A stretch of 64,000 nt of DNA, taken from Beaufortia kweichowensis. Its lineage: Eukaryota > Chordata > Actinopteri > Cypriniformes > Gastromyzontidae. The first letter of the stretch is position 1, and every line of letters starts with the position of its first letter. Made by a program: the position numbers and the translations under genes. The notes below the pieces were generated by a model. The model had not been told where the DNA came from. It saw only the letters and a list, made by a program, of their open reading frames with translations, and searched no databases. The stretch covers positions 5,432,501-5,496,500 of the forward strand of contig CM032802.1 in the NCBI GenBank assembly GCA_019155185.1, written 5' to 3'. Shown here piece after piece: positions 26,870 to 37,017 of the stretch.

Positions 26870-27130
26870 CTTAAAATTAATCTCACATGAAGCGGGGTCA
26901 GTAATATACAATGTTCCGGATGTTGTTTTGTTTCTTGATCCTAATCTGGTCTCTGCTTACACACCGGGTGCAGCACATGGTCTAAACAGGCGGAGAAGGA
27001 TTAGTGCGGCTTATCAAACCCACACAAAGATTTACCAGCATTTTTGACATCAGTGCTCTACTGTCTCATTGATCAAACCCTGCCAGACTAAAAGTGTACA
27101 GACTGGAGAGATCAAACGCTTTAAGTTTTT
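26870..27130. promoter_or_regulatory. Candidate regulatory segment with TCF/LEF-type sites
   Basis: A GC-balanced, repeat-free block. Its end carries two GATCAAA sites (27,071-27,077 and 27,110-27,116) that match the TCF/LEF core on the same strand. The 75-codon frame from 26,820 matches no known protein. A Wnt-responsive role would be inference from two short motifs. Confidence 0.18.
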
Positions 27131-27482
27131 CCCATCAGCATATATTTATAGTTTTTCAGTTCATTGCAGTCTGTTAATAGAGTATTTTTAGTTGGTTCTC
27201 TTTTTGAAATATCTGTATTTATTACTCTGCTCTCTACAAACAGTTTATTTGGGTCAATAGCTGTAATGTTTCATGTCATATCACTCCATGATTTCTTCTT
27301 ACTTTACAAGAACTTCAACTTAAATCAGTATTATATGGTAAAGATATGGTAATATGAATGATAATGTACCGTCAGTTCCTGTAAATATACACTTTCAGTA
27401 ATGTATAACATATACATTTACAACTTATAATACCTTCAATGCTGATTGTAGGTTATCTTTCATCTTGTTCCTAATCTTCTTT

Positions 27483-27483
<1 letters not shown>
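27131..27483. other. Non-coding AT-rich DNA
   Basis: Single-copy AT-rich DNA leading into the triplet array. Nothing is recognised. Confidence 0.6.
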
Positions 27484-27557
<74 letters not shown>

Positions 27558-27649
27558 TTTACGGTTGCAAAGGGGTGAATTTTCTATATAATGTATATAT
27601 TATATAATAATAATAATAATAACGATTATGAGTATGATTATTGTTATGA

Positions 27650-27684
<35 letters not shown>

Positions 27685-27704
27685 ATTATTATTATTATTA
27701 TTAT
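27484..27704. repeat. Inverted AAT / ATT triplet microsatellite
   Basis: A (TAA)n array of 73 bp (27,484-27,556) is followed by a short AT-rich centre, a second short TAA run (27,605-27,622) and a (TTA)n array of about 53 bp (27,652-27,704). The first and last arrays are reverse complements, so either strand can fold into a long hairpin. Isoleucine-rich frames here are artefacts. Confidence 0.95.
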
Positions 27705-28175
27705 AGCAGGAGTAGAAGTAGATTTCAAGATTTCAAGATTTTTCTTTAATTGGGCTTTGTGAACTTCACAGGAACAACTTATGAAATCAACTAAAATATT
27801 CATATGTCCTGAGATTACAGCACACAATGTTTGATTAACTGAGTGATCACAGATGTCTGTAATTCCCCATCCTTTCCCAAAGGATTTTTTTTACTTTGTT
27901 TACTTTTTGTAACAAATGTGCCAAAGTATTTTAGCTTGGACTAAGGTATAATAAATAATATAAAAAATTACATTTTTAATCAGTGCAAAGCTCTCTTGAA
28001 TATCAACATTCTGCACTTGCTGTAGAGGAGAGAAGATGAAGGGAACATGAAGACAGGAGGTGGAGAGACAGGCAGGGGTGTCCGCTCCATGCAGAGATAA
28101 ACCAAACCTAAAATCTACAGCATGTCTCAAATTCTCTGTATGAGCACAAAATAAAAAGAATAAAAAAGCAAACTA
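27705..28175. other. Non-coding DNA
   Basis: Single-copy sequence with a short direct duplication of TTTCAAGA at about 27,722-27,740. Nothing else is recognised. Confidence 0.55.
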
Positions 28176-28262
28176 AGTAAAGGAATAGTCACACAAAAAT
28201 TAAAAAGTGCTTATTATTTACTTGCCCTAATGCTATTTCAAAGCTGTATTACTTTCTTTAGT
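28176..28262 (+). mobile_element. Angel-type MITE, single left arm
   Basis: The segment starts AAAGGAATAGTCACACAAAA and continues with TTATTTACTTGCCCTAATG and CTGTATTACTTTCTTT. This matches in order one arm of the palindromic cyprinid element seen elsewhere in the window. The other arm is absent. Divergence is high, so this is an old fragment. Confidence 0.6.
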
Positions 28263-30059
28263 TACTGTACAACGTAAAACTCAGAATGTCTAAATATAAA
28301 ATGACTGAATGAATCTATATTGTGTTAACATAAAGAACAAGCTACTCAGGGATGAAATCACAGCAATTTTTGTCTAACTACTGCTTTCATTTACTTTTGT
28401 TTGTTTTTCTTTTTTCTTGTATTAACATGACAGTTTTTCACACATTTAACTGGATTAAAATTTAATTTAGTTTCTTTATAAAACATAAAACAAATCATGT
28501 TGAAAACACCAGTAAACTGATAATGGAGGCTTATTTTAGATTTCATAACAGTCAATTATATCCACAAAAAGACAAAAAGAAAATAAATAATATTCATTTT
28601 TGACATTCTAATGGATCACAGGGAAACAGTCTGTAACAAATTAAATCATCATCAAAATGGTATAAAACTGCATTGTTTTATATTTGGAGTGCTGGGATTC
28701 ACAAAGTGATCTATTAGTGCTTTTCCAAGATCAAACCGTCTAAACCGATGATGCTGAGATACCGTCTAGTCAAGACGCTGTCAGAAATACACCTAACAGG
28801 ATGTCTTTGATGTATTCAATATCACACCAGATTTTCTTCCAAAGATCACATCAGTATTGGTGAGGAACAGATCAGCAACAGCTCCGAAATTAGATAGTGT
28901 TCAGTCAGTGTTTCAGGAGCAGATGGTGCAATCGCTGTAATCATTATAAGAGCAAGCAAAATCTGTGAACTTTGGCAGTGATTGATTGGATTAATAGATG
29001 CCCATTGAAGAAACGTTAGAAATAACATATACATCAGTGTCCATTGTAATCAAGTTCAGGCATAGACTCTAATTTTTTAATTTATACATAAATGTGTTTC
29101 AGATTCAACATATACAGTTTTAAAACATAAATCATAAACATAATTTCTAAATAGAAGTCGGTGTTGTACTGTACAGGTATGTGTCCTTGATTATTTCCAT
29201 GATAAATCTCCAAAAGCCGTTTTGCAGCCAGTCCTCTTACAATTCCTCTCCACTCCAGCCTGTGATAACATTTTTATGTTAGGAGTTTTCTCCTGTCCGC
29301 AGGTCCAGGCTTTGATCAGAATGACTAGGGATTTAAAACGAGTGTTAAAAAACAGGAGGACAAGACCCAGGCGCTTCTGTCACGTTGTGAATTTCACAGT
29401 ACACTCCCTGCAGACGCAAGCTTTGATCTACCTGCACCCTGCAGTCTTTGCTGGAAGTCTTGTTACCACCTTCAGCCTGTCTCTCTGAGACCCAGAAACA
29501 AAGACAGGGTTCATAGACATGAGTGGCCATCAGCCAGGAGCAAAGAGAGAAAGAGAGGTGTGCAATTTTAGAAGGAAAAACACAAGCCATATAGTGCACA
29601 TTGCCTTGTCAATGCTCCCTCCGCTTGTTGTTACTGATTCCCGAATGGGCTCATTTAAAAACCTTGCGCTCCATAATAAATTGTGTTATTTCTCTGGTTG
29701 AGAGAGATCGTGTACTCTTCGTGACTGAGGGAAAAGGTTGGAAGGGCTGTATAATTACTAATGTAGGTAATGGCATGTCAAGCTTAAAGGTGATTTATGG
29801 TAATGGACTAATATTATAGGAACATTTCCTAAAGCCTCCAGGTTCAATTTGGAGTTAGGGGTTAAATTGTTGGCTGATACTTTATAGCAATTAGCAGTAT
29901 TTGCCGGACTATAAGACCAATTTGTCTTACTGTAAGACTAGATGTGATATACTATACTGTATTACGTCTAATAAATAATTATTTTAATAATTGTACAACT
30001 GTTGGGTCCTCTCATTTAATTTAATTGGTCAAGTGGAATTAACATAATACTTTTAGGCT
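28263..30059. other. Non-coding single-copy DNA
   Basis: No gene or transposon is recognised. Short overlapping frames at 29.2-29.8 kb lie in a balanced stretch without protein similarity. Confidence 0.55.
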
Positions 30060-30171
30060 TTCCTGTAGCTCAATTGGTCATGGTCAAGATCATGGGTTCG
30101 ATCTCAGGGATGGCACATTAAAAGCGTCTGCCAAATGCATAAATGTAATTTAAATGTGATGTAAATGTAGC
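30060..30171 (+). mobile_element. tRNA-derived SINE (V-SINE type), internally deleted
   Basis: The head has an A-box, TAGCTCAATTGG (30,066-30,077), and a strong B-box, GGTTCGATC (from 30,095), so the pol III promoter elements are largely kept. The tail AAAGCGTCTGCCAAATGCAT follows soon after and passes into short TAAATGTA units. The linker normally between head and tail is mostly missing, so this copy is internally deleted. It is the clearest marker of ostariophysan/cyprinid origin in the window. Confidence 0.85.
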
Positions 30172-30589
30172 ATGTTTATAATATGATATTCAGCGTTTTT
30201 CTCTTGCTTTTCTCATGGGAAATGTAACCATTTTTCAATGTAATGATCTTTTTATGAATATGTATAATGTGAATTGTACAAAAAGTATAATTAAAAGCAT
30301 TAAGGTTCACACTTAACCCCACCTGTAAACACAACCATTCCTGGGGTAAAAATAGATTGTAAGGGAATGCAAAATGGAATTGTATGAATACATACAAATT
30401 AACCACTAGTTCACAAAATGTAAATTAGTTATGAATAGATATAAAATAAAAATGTATTTTTTAGCATTATAAAGTTTATTAGCATACCAAAGTCAATTCT
30501 CAATAAAACTTTAATTTCTTATTATACTTTCTTCTAAAAAATGTATAAAAGGTAAGCGGACAGTATCTTATCTAAATCACCACCGTATT
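30172..30589. other. Non-coding AT-rich DNA
   Basis: Single-copy AT-rich sequence. Nothing is recognised. Confidence 0.6.
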
Positions 30590-31330
30590 TTTCTCCCTGC
30601 CGGCCGAACTCATGTCTTCTCCAAATACCATCTGACAATAACATCCCCAGGTATGACACTTTACAAGACAGCGCAAGGTATTGTGTCACCTTTTGAACAA
30701 AGGGTCATGATGTATACCCACACGGCATCTGCTATGACCTTGTGTAGAATTTCGATTGCGCTTTTTAAGGCAAAAGCCTCTGGTGATCTACTGTCTGATG
30801 ACTGGGTAATCTCCAGTGGTTTATTCAGACGAGATTCCTGATGGTGTCTTCACTTAAGCTCAGCCATCTGCCCTCTTTACTATACAGCCGGCAGAATAAA
30901 ACGTGCTATGCAGATCTGCTAGAATGCTAATTTGCTCATTTCCATTATTGATAGAGAATGTATAATAATCTTGGTTTTTGGCGAAGGCCATTGCAGTATA
31001 TGAAAACAAGCTCCAATTCTGTAGACCAGTCAAATCAGCATTTATTAAAAATGCACAAATATTTGCATTTTGTAAGCCCACTATACAATATAGAGATACA
31101 CAGAGGGCTGTAATTTAATTAAGTGCACAGACAAATGCCAAGTCATTTGCATTTTTAATCGGCTTCGAAAATGTATACTGTACATAAATGAGCTGCTGTA
31201 CTCTGAATAACTTTTGTGACTGTTGCTGTGCAAAATTAATACATAAATATAATTTTCATCAACTACCACAGTCAGGCTGGCATTTGTAATGGCTGAGACT
31301 ATCAGTGTCAAATCATGTCTTGTTGCAAAC
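30590..31330. promoter_or_regulatory. Strong candidate conserved non-coding element, two octamers
   Basis: About 740 bp of complex sequence free of simple repeats. Two exact POU octamers, ATTTGCAT, occur at 31,061-31,068 and 31,145-31,152, with many homeodomain cores (GCTAATTTG, TTTAATTAAG, TTTTAATCGG). Even spacing of homeodomain and POU sites over several hundred bases is typical of neural or developmental enhancers. No frame is long enough to suggest a protein. Of all patches here, I would align this one first. Function is inference. Confidence 0.3.
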
Positions 31331-31854
31331 AAACCCTTATAATTCTAGAATCTTTCTTATATACAATATGCATACTGCAAATATATCTAATAATAATAAT
31401 AATAGTTATATTCTGAACTATATTCTGAAATCTTGTTACTGGCGTTTTAAAGTGGCAACTTTGATCCCACAGTGATAACCAGAATAACTCATTTGCTGAT
31501 TTTTTTACAGTGACTATTCTCATAGTCACTTCATCATTACAACAGTGGGTGGTGAGTCAGGTGACCGGTGTCTTTGAGTCACCAGCACAAATTGGCATTA
31601 AGATAAAAGGGTTCTGCCATTATGTGCTGAAAAGATCAAAATCACACAGTGCTTTATGGGTGACACAATTATGTTCTTTGTTTGATTTATTCATGTGTGC
31701 AAATCTCCCATGTGACCCTAATCTCTTTTTTCAGAAGCATATCTGTCTTTCTTTTATTTTGTCAGCTGCTTGGCTTGACTTGTTACTATTGTGGAAAGGG
31801 ACATCGGTAGTCTAAATAAATGAATGAGGGGGTTTAATACTGTTTTTAAAGTGT
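31331..31854. other. Non-coding DNA
   Basis: Contains a short (TAA)n run at about 31,388-31,403. A 101-codon open frame (31,510-31,815) matches no known protein. Otherwise nothing is seen. Confidence 0.55.
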
Positions 31855-32112
31855 AAATGCTATCATCATGTCATTTTAAACCTGTATGACTGACTTTCTT
31901 GCAGAACACACAAGAAGATATTTGGAAAAATGTTGGTAACCAAACAACACTGACTTTCTATTGACTTATGAACTCAAAACCACTGAGACATTTCCCAAAA
32001 TATCTTCTTTTGTGTTTCACAGAAGAAAGAGTCATATAAAGGTTTTAAATAACATTAGGGTACATAAATGATGATGACAATTTTTTTTGGGGGGGGGTGA
32101 ACTATTCCATAA
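31855..32112. mobile_element. Angel-type palindromic MITE copy
   Basis: Facing arms carry CTTGCAGAACACACAAGAAG, TTGGTAACCAAACAACACTG, then CAAAATATCTTCTTTTGTG, CAGAAGAAAGAGTCATAT and GGGTGAACTATTCC. The length (about 258 bp) and order match the copy at 9.4 kb. Near the right end a T8 run is followed directly by G9 (32,081-32,097), an expansion inside the usual TTTTTGGGTGAAC end. Confidence 0.8.
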
Positions 32113-32559
32113 GGCATTATTTAACATTATGTAACATGGCTTGTTAGTCTACTGGTACAGTTATTTATATAAAAGTAAATCAAAGTTTGCAATACTTTTT
32201 TTTTAGCTAAACCTGATATCTTCAAATCATCATGCAACTTTACTCTATAAAAAAAATCCAGCTTTGACATTTTGATGATAACTTTTTGTTTTTCCAAAAA
32301 GAAATTTTGATCGATGAAAGGGTGTGTACTTGACAAGAGGGTCAGGCCCCCTCAGTCCTAAAGTACATGATGCTTCGCACCCAGCTATCGATTTATTTTC
32401 TAGCCCGATAAACATGCGAGAGTTGTGTTTCGATCTTTGCTTTTTAACATCCTTTACTCTCAGCAGCCCTGAAGTTTCCCTCCATGTCTACGTGGAAAAC
32501 ATCAGAGGATTATACTAAAGATGGTTCATTCTGAGGTCAATAAGAAAAGCATGTTAACA
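32113..32559. other. Non-coding DNA
   Basis: Single-copy sequence with A and T runs. No gene was recognised. Confidence 0.6.
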
Positions 32560-33320
32560 GAGCAGGTTCCCCTGCTGCCGTTTCTCTTTCGTTCTGTGTT
32601 ATCTTGTTTCTTTCCTTCCTGTCAGACAGCTGTCTAGCGTATCAGAGGAATCAGGCGCGCAGGCAGCCGCCTGGCCGCAGCCCTCCAACACATTTCTCCA
32701 TTATATCTGCCTGTCACACAAGATGGAGGAGATTGTGTGGGCGTTTCTTTTGTGTTAGCAGCGTAGGCTTCTGTTCGGCTTTGTACCTCTTCGTCGCTGA
32801 GCGCTGCAGATGACTGTGTCTGCTGTGCAATCTGTCACAAGTGTCATAATGGGAGGATGTTTATTTTGGCCTGGCGTGCCACACATCGAGATCACAGAGA
32901 AGAGTGTTGCAATTTTGCCTGTCTCAACAAATAACTAATTATATAAGGAATGAAATAATTAAATGCAATGTATCCACCTCCTGCAAGACAAGAGCAGTCA
33001 TTTAGAGAAAGAATAACAGCACAATGCCGTCCTGACGCATCTTATTCTTAGTGAAACCTGTGGGTGTTGCCACATATTCGTGTTATAAGGCAAAACACGA
33101 GGGAGAGACCAAGTCTTTCAGTGACCGATGCCAATGACAATTAGGAATAATCCCTTCAATTTGCTTTTGATCTCACCGTAAATTGCATCGAGTTTAAATG
33201 CACTTGAATACAATAGAGATATATGCATGTTAATTGCACATTTGGGTTTTACTCCAGAAACATTCAGGGTCAACAAATTATCATAATGATCACTTGTGTC
33301 TTTTGAGAGGAAGTGGGCTG
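32560..33320. promoter_or_regulatory. Candidate conserved non-coding element, CpG-rich 5' part
   Basis: The 5' part (32,655-32,800) is CpG-rich (GGCGCGC, GCCGCC, GGCCGC). The 3' part is AT-balanced, with CAATTAG (33,138-33,144) and TAATCCC (33,148-33,154), an OTX/bicoid-type site, followed by several more AT-rich cores. No protein-like frame is present. This looks like a developmental enhancer or a pair of them, as inference. Confidence 0.25.
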
Positions 33321-34918
33321 ACCTGGGATCGACTATGAGACCTTAACCCTGCTTCATTTCAACCCAGTATTGACTGACTCTGTCAAAAGCCATTAGTATA
33401 AATCTTTGCTTGTTTGCTCATCTCCTGCTGTAAAAATACATTTTGAAAGTGCACAAACTGTTACAAAAAGGACAAGAGTACATTTGTTGCACAATAATGT
33501 CAAAAATGACAAAACACCCCTCATTTATTAAATTGAGACCTTGGTGTTGTCAACCATTTTTCTTGGCTGACAGCCTTTATTGCCAGATTTTTCAGTTTGG
33601 TAATCAATCCGAGTGTCGGATTTTCAGTGGCTTTGAGTATCTGATTTTTTATGCACTTTTTTAATCCTTTCTGAAATGATCTTTAACATCTCGGAAAATG
33701 CAACTGCTGTAGTTAATCAATCATTTTTGTGCCACTGTAACATCACTAACCCTAAAGGTCAAAATAAGTATATCACCACTATAAAACTTTCATACTTGTC
33801 CTCTGCTTTTTTGGAGAAAAAAAACATTTTGAATAAATACATTTTTAATTATTAAGAATCCTTAAGGATTTTTGTTTTTTCGAAAGGGTTATCAATTGAT
33901 TGGCTGATTGATTAAAAAGTTGTACAAAAGAATAAATGCTGTGATTAAATACATAAATAGGCTGTTAATGGTTGATGTAATTTTCTCTTTGGAGTGACCT
34001 ATTTAAGCAAGAATACAGTAAATCTTTGATTTTGTGTGCTTCAAAGCCTATGATTGTGTGGCCTCTTTAAAGCAGTCCTTAAGGAAGAAGGGATTGAATT
34101 TAAGTGCTTTGTGATTTTCCCTTGGAATATAAATCAACACAATACAGAGTGAATATGTGCACTGCATTTTGTGTCTGACATTGATTAAAGTTTTATTCTA
34201 CACTCCAACAGTCACTTAAACATCAGACAAGTCATTTTTAGGTTCTGTGATTATGTGATTAGGATGTGAACTTTCTGTGACAATTATACAAATTTTTGAA
34301 CAGAAGCCGAGTAAATGTCCGTGTCGTGCGATTCACCCATGACAATGTTTCATGAGGGCCGAGGTCAGTGTTAAAACGTAATTTCACTTTCTTCTGATGA
34401 CTCTTTCTCCTTAACATTCTCATCAGAGATGAAATATAATAATATCAGATCTGTTAAAGCACAGGTTGGTTCAAAGGATTATTCTCTTTCAATGACAAGT
34501 CACCTACAATAATAATAACCCGATTTCCTTCAGTCTCATTGATGGGTAAAGCATTGCTTAAGATTTAAAATGACAGATGACATATTGCGATTGAGGCTTT
34601 GCATTCCACAAATATTATTTGCTTTAAATGCGCCGCATTACTTTATATTCAAGTATATTTAAAACACTGCAGCCCTGAACTCAACGTTATGAGATTTCTC
34701 CCTGTGTGGCCATAGAAGAGAAGTAAATCAAATGATCCGGGAATATTATTGCACACACTGGAGAGAATCATCTCCATAAATATAGACAGTTCAGTATAGG
34801 TGAGGCGTTTCGAAGAGGAGGGGCCGTGAATGACTGTGCAGTTTATCATATATGGTTGATGGACAACACAGTGAATGCATTTATGAAGCTATAGGACCAG
34901 ATAGAATAGAGAATACAG
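33321..34918. other. Non-coding DNA
   Basis: No gene or repeat family is recognised. The part from about 34,300 to 34,460 is somewhat richer in CpG. The rest is AT-rich single-copy sequence. Confidence 0.55.
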
Positions 34919-34949
<31 letters not shown>

Positions 34950-34995
34950 GCTCTCGCTCTCTCTCGCTCTCTCGCTCTCGCTCTCTCGCTCTCGC

Positions 34996-35033
<38 letters not shown>

Positions 35034-35072
35034 GCTCTCTCTCTCGCTCTCTCTCTCTCGCTCTCTCTCTCA

Positions 35073-35120
<48 letters not shown>
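34919..35120. repeat. CT microsatellite with regular CG interruptions
   Basis: Roughly 200 bp of CT units is interrupted many times by CTCG steps, mainly in the first 150 bp. It ends in a cleaner CT run of about 48 bp after a CAGTG break near 35,071. The serine-leucine-arginine frame across it is an artefact. The CG steps create CpGs in an otherwise CpG-free tract. Confidence 0.97.
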
Positions 35121-35123
<3 letters not shown>

Positions 35124-36086
35124 GGGATATACTGGCATATACTGATTAAGAGACATAATGCAATCAGACAGAAAAAGAGTTTAAACTAGCAAATGCTGAT
35201 GATATTATAAAGTGAACTCTGGCAACCAGTTTATGTACTTGAATGTTTATTTGCTAAATGCTTCCAATTTGTTTTTGGTGAAGACCTCTGACTGACACCT
35301 AAAATTTGCAGTAATCGAGCCAAAAGCACTGAGAGTTTTTTAAAACTCTGTGGGGAAATTTACTAAGCATGACTTTGAAGCCATAAATAGTTGCCTATTT
35401 GTACTGTAGCTTCTGTTTGTGTTGTTCTATCGTCCAGTTAAGTAAAAAGAAAAATGATGCAGATAATGGTACAAACATGGACAAAAATGGCTTGGCAATT
35501 AAGTAGCACATTTTGCTTAAGTAGCACAGTTATGCACAGCATTACTCAAGGCCTTGCATGTAGTCCTTGCTTACAATAGATTGCGTGTAGTGAAAAATAC
35601 ATGAGACAGATTTTGTGTGGCAGTAGCTTTAAGTAATGCAAATGTTTTGCTATTTCACCTCCTTATAGTTAATTTTTGATTTGTTTCATCCACAAGATTT
35701 GCTAGTCAAACTGTATGTGTACTGCAAATCATGCATATTGCACTTCCTAAAACCATTAAATTCCATAAAAACCTCTTTCCTTCGGGACCTGCTCTAATCT
35801 CAACCCCCAGTCTGCAGACTAATTTGATGCTCATTTTATGAAAATTTTAAGAGCACACAGTGCATCCCAAGAGACACCAGATTGTGTGAATACATTCTGA
35901 CTGGGTTTAGTAGTCATGGACAGAGTAAGACAAAATACTTCTCATAAATCTCTGAAGAACACTTGTGACACAAAAAAAGTACATAAGAGCATCTAGGAAG
36001 CTTTTCTAATTTAGAAGGGCCATGTAAATCCTCATGAAATTTGTGTTGTGGTGGCATTAAAATCTGACTTACATTTACAACCAGAA
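35121..36086. other. Non-coding AT-rich DNA
   Basis: Single-copy sequence. A short imperfect direct duplication (ATACTGGCATATACTG) lies just after the CT array. Nothing else is recognised. Confidence 0.6.
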
Positions 36087-36135
36087 ATGGTTGTTCTTCA
36101 AAACGATCTTTTGAAACACCTTTATTTTTAAGAGT
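36087..36135 (+). mobile_element. Fragment of GGTTCTTC palindromic MITE (right end)
   Basis: ATGGTTGTTCTTCAAAACG, then AAACACCTTTATTTTTAAGAG. This matches the right end of the split element at 40,554-41,228. Only the last ~50 bp are present. Confidence 0.6.
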
Positions 36136-36539
36136 ATTTTATCAATAGCTTTCCATTGTTTTATGTTGTTGAAAATCAATAATTGCTTCAGAACACCAAA
36201 CGCTTAAGAGTAGTAAGCAGGTTTAGGGTGGTGTACTATTTTGTGGAAGAACACGAACCATTCGAACCCCAATGAAATGGTTGTGTGTTAGTACACAGAA
36301 TATGGTTTCTTCCAAATACATTTTTAATATGGCTCAACTTCTATACCTTGAATAGGAACACAAGGTCAACCTGTGGATGTTCAAAAACATTCAACCATAA
36401 CAACTTTATTCCTATCCATTGGTCAAAGCCCTACTTTGGGAGCTCAAGAGAAGGGCTAAATTCGTAATGAACCAATTTTAGCCCCAAATAGGGGTGAAGG
36501 TGATATGGGAGAGCATGACTTCTGACCTAATGTTCGGAA
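36136..36539. other. Non-coding DNA
   Basis: Nothing recognised. Confidence 0.6.
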
Positions 36540-36790
36540 TAGACTTGTTTGTGTGTGTAAGAGAGATAAGATGCTGAAATGAAGCCGTGTGTTGGCTGGT
36601 GGTGGAGCTCTAATTACTCTCCGGAGAGATGCTCTGCTTACCAGAACTTGAACAGAGCTGAGACCGGACAGATCCTAATTAAAACTCATGTCAGGGACGT
36701 GCAACTCTACCAAACTCTCAATCCACCGCCGTCACTGGCTCTGGCTGAGTCTTATACAGTATTTGCAGTCTGTCACACTGCCAGTCTACA
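36540..36790. promoter_or_regulatory. Candidate conserved non-coding segment
   Basis: A balanced, repeat-free block with homeodomain cores CTAATTACTC and CCTAATTAAA about 70 bp apart. The 71-codon frame across it resembles no known protein. The call is by composition and motifs only. Confidence 0.18.
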
Positions 36791-36888
36791 GTAGATACCA
36801 ACAAGCACATATTCCCTGATGTTTGATTTTATTCCCACAAACACAGAAAATGTTTCTGCCTCTATTCTTTCTTTTTGATGCTGCTTAG
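36791..36888. other. Spacer
   Basis: Short AT-rich spacer before a SINE. Confidence 0.6.
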
Positions 36889-37017
36889 ACCCTGTAGATC
36901 AATTCCAGGGTCATTGGTTTGTGTCCAATGCAATGCATGGACTAATCAAATGTAAAGCTCAAATGCACTGTAGGGTGCTTTGTATTAAAGCAGCTGCCAG
37001 AGGCATAAATGTAGCAT
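36889..37017 (+). mobile_element. tRNA-derived SINE (V-SINE type), diverged
   Basis: A degraded tRNA-like head, CCTGTAGATCAATTCCAGGG, is followed by a weak B-box (GGTTTGTGTCC), then the linker CAATGCAATGCATGGACTAA and a tail CAGCTGCCAGAGGCATAAAT. Order and spacing match a nearly full-length cyprinid SINE. The promoter boxes are damaged, so activity is unlikely. The CCTGTAGATC string resembles the miR-10 seed region but belongs to the SINE. Confidence 0.7.

Noticed and set aside
34852..35145. 97-codon Ser/Leu/Arg frame
   Set aside because: It lies almost wholly in the CT/CG microsatellite.
36889..36915. miR-10-like string ACCCTGTAGATC
   Set aside because: It is part of a tRNA-derived SINE head, and no complementary arm gives a microRNA hairpin.
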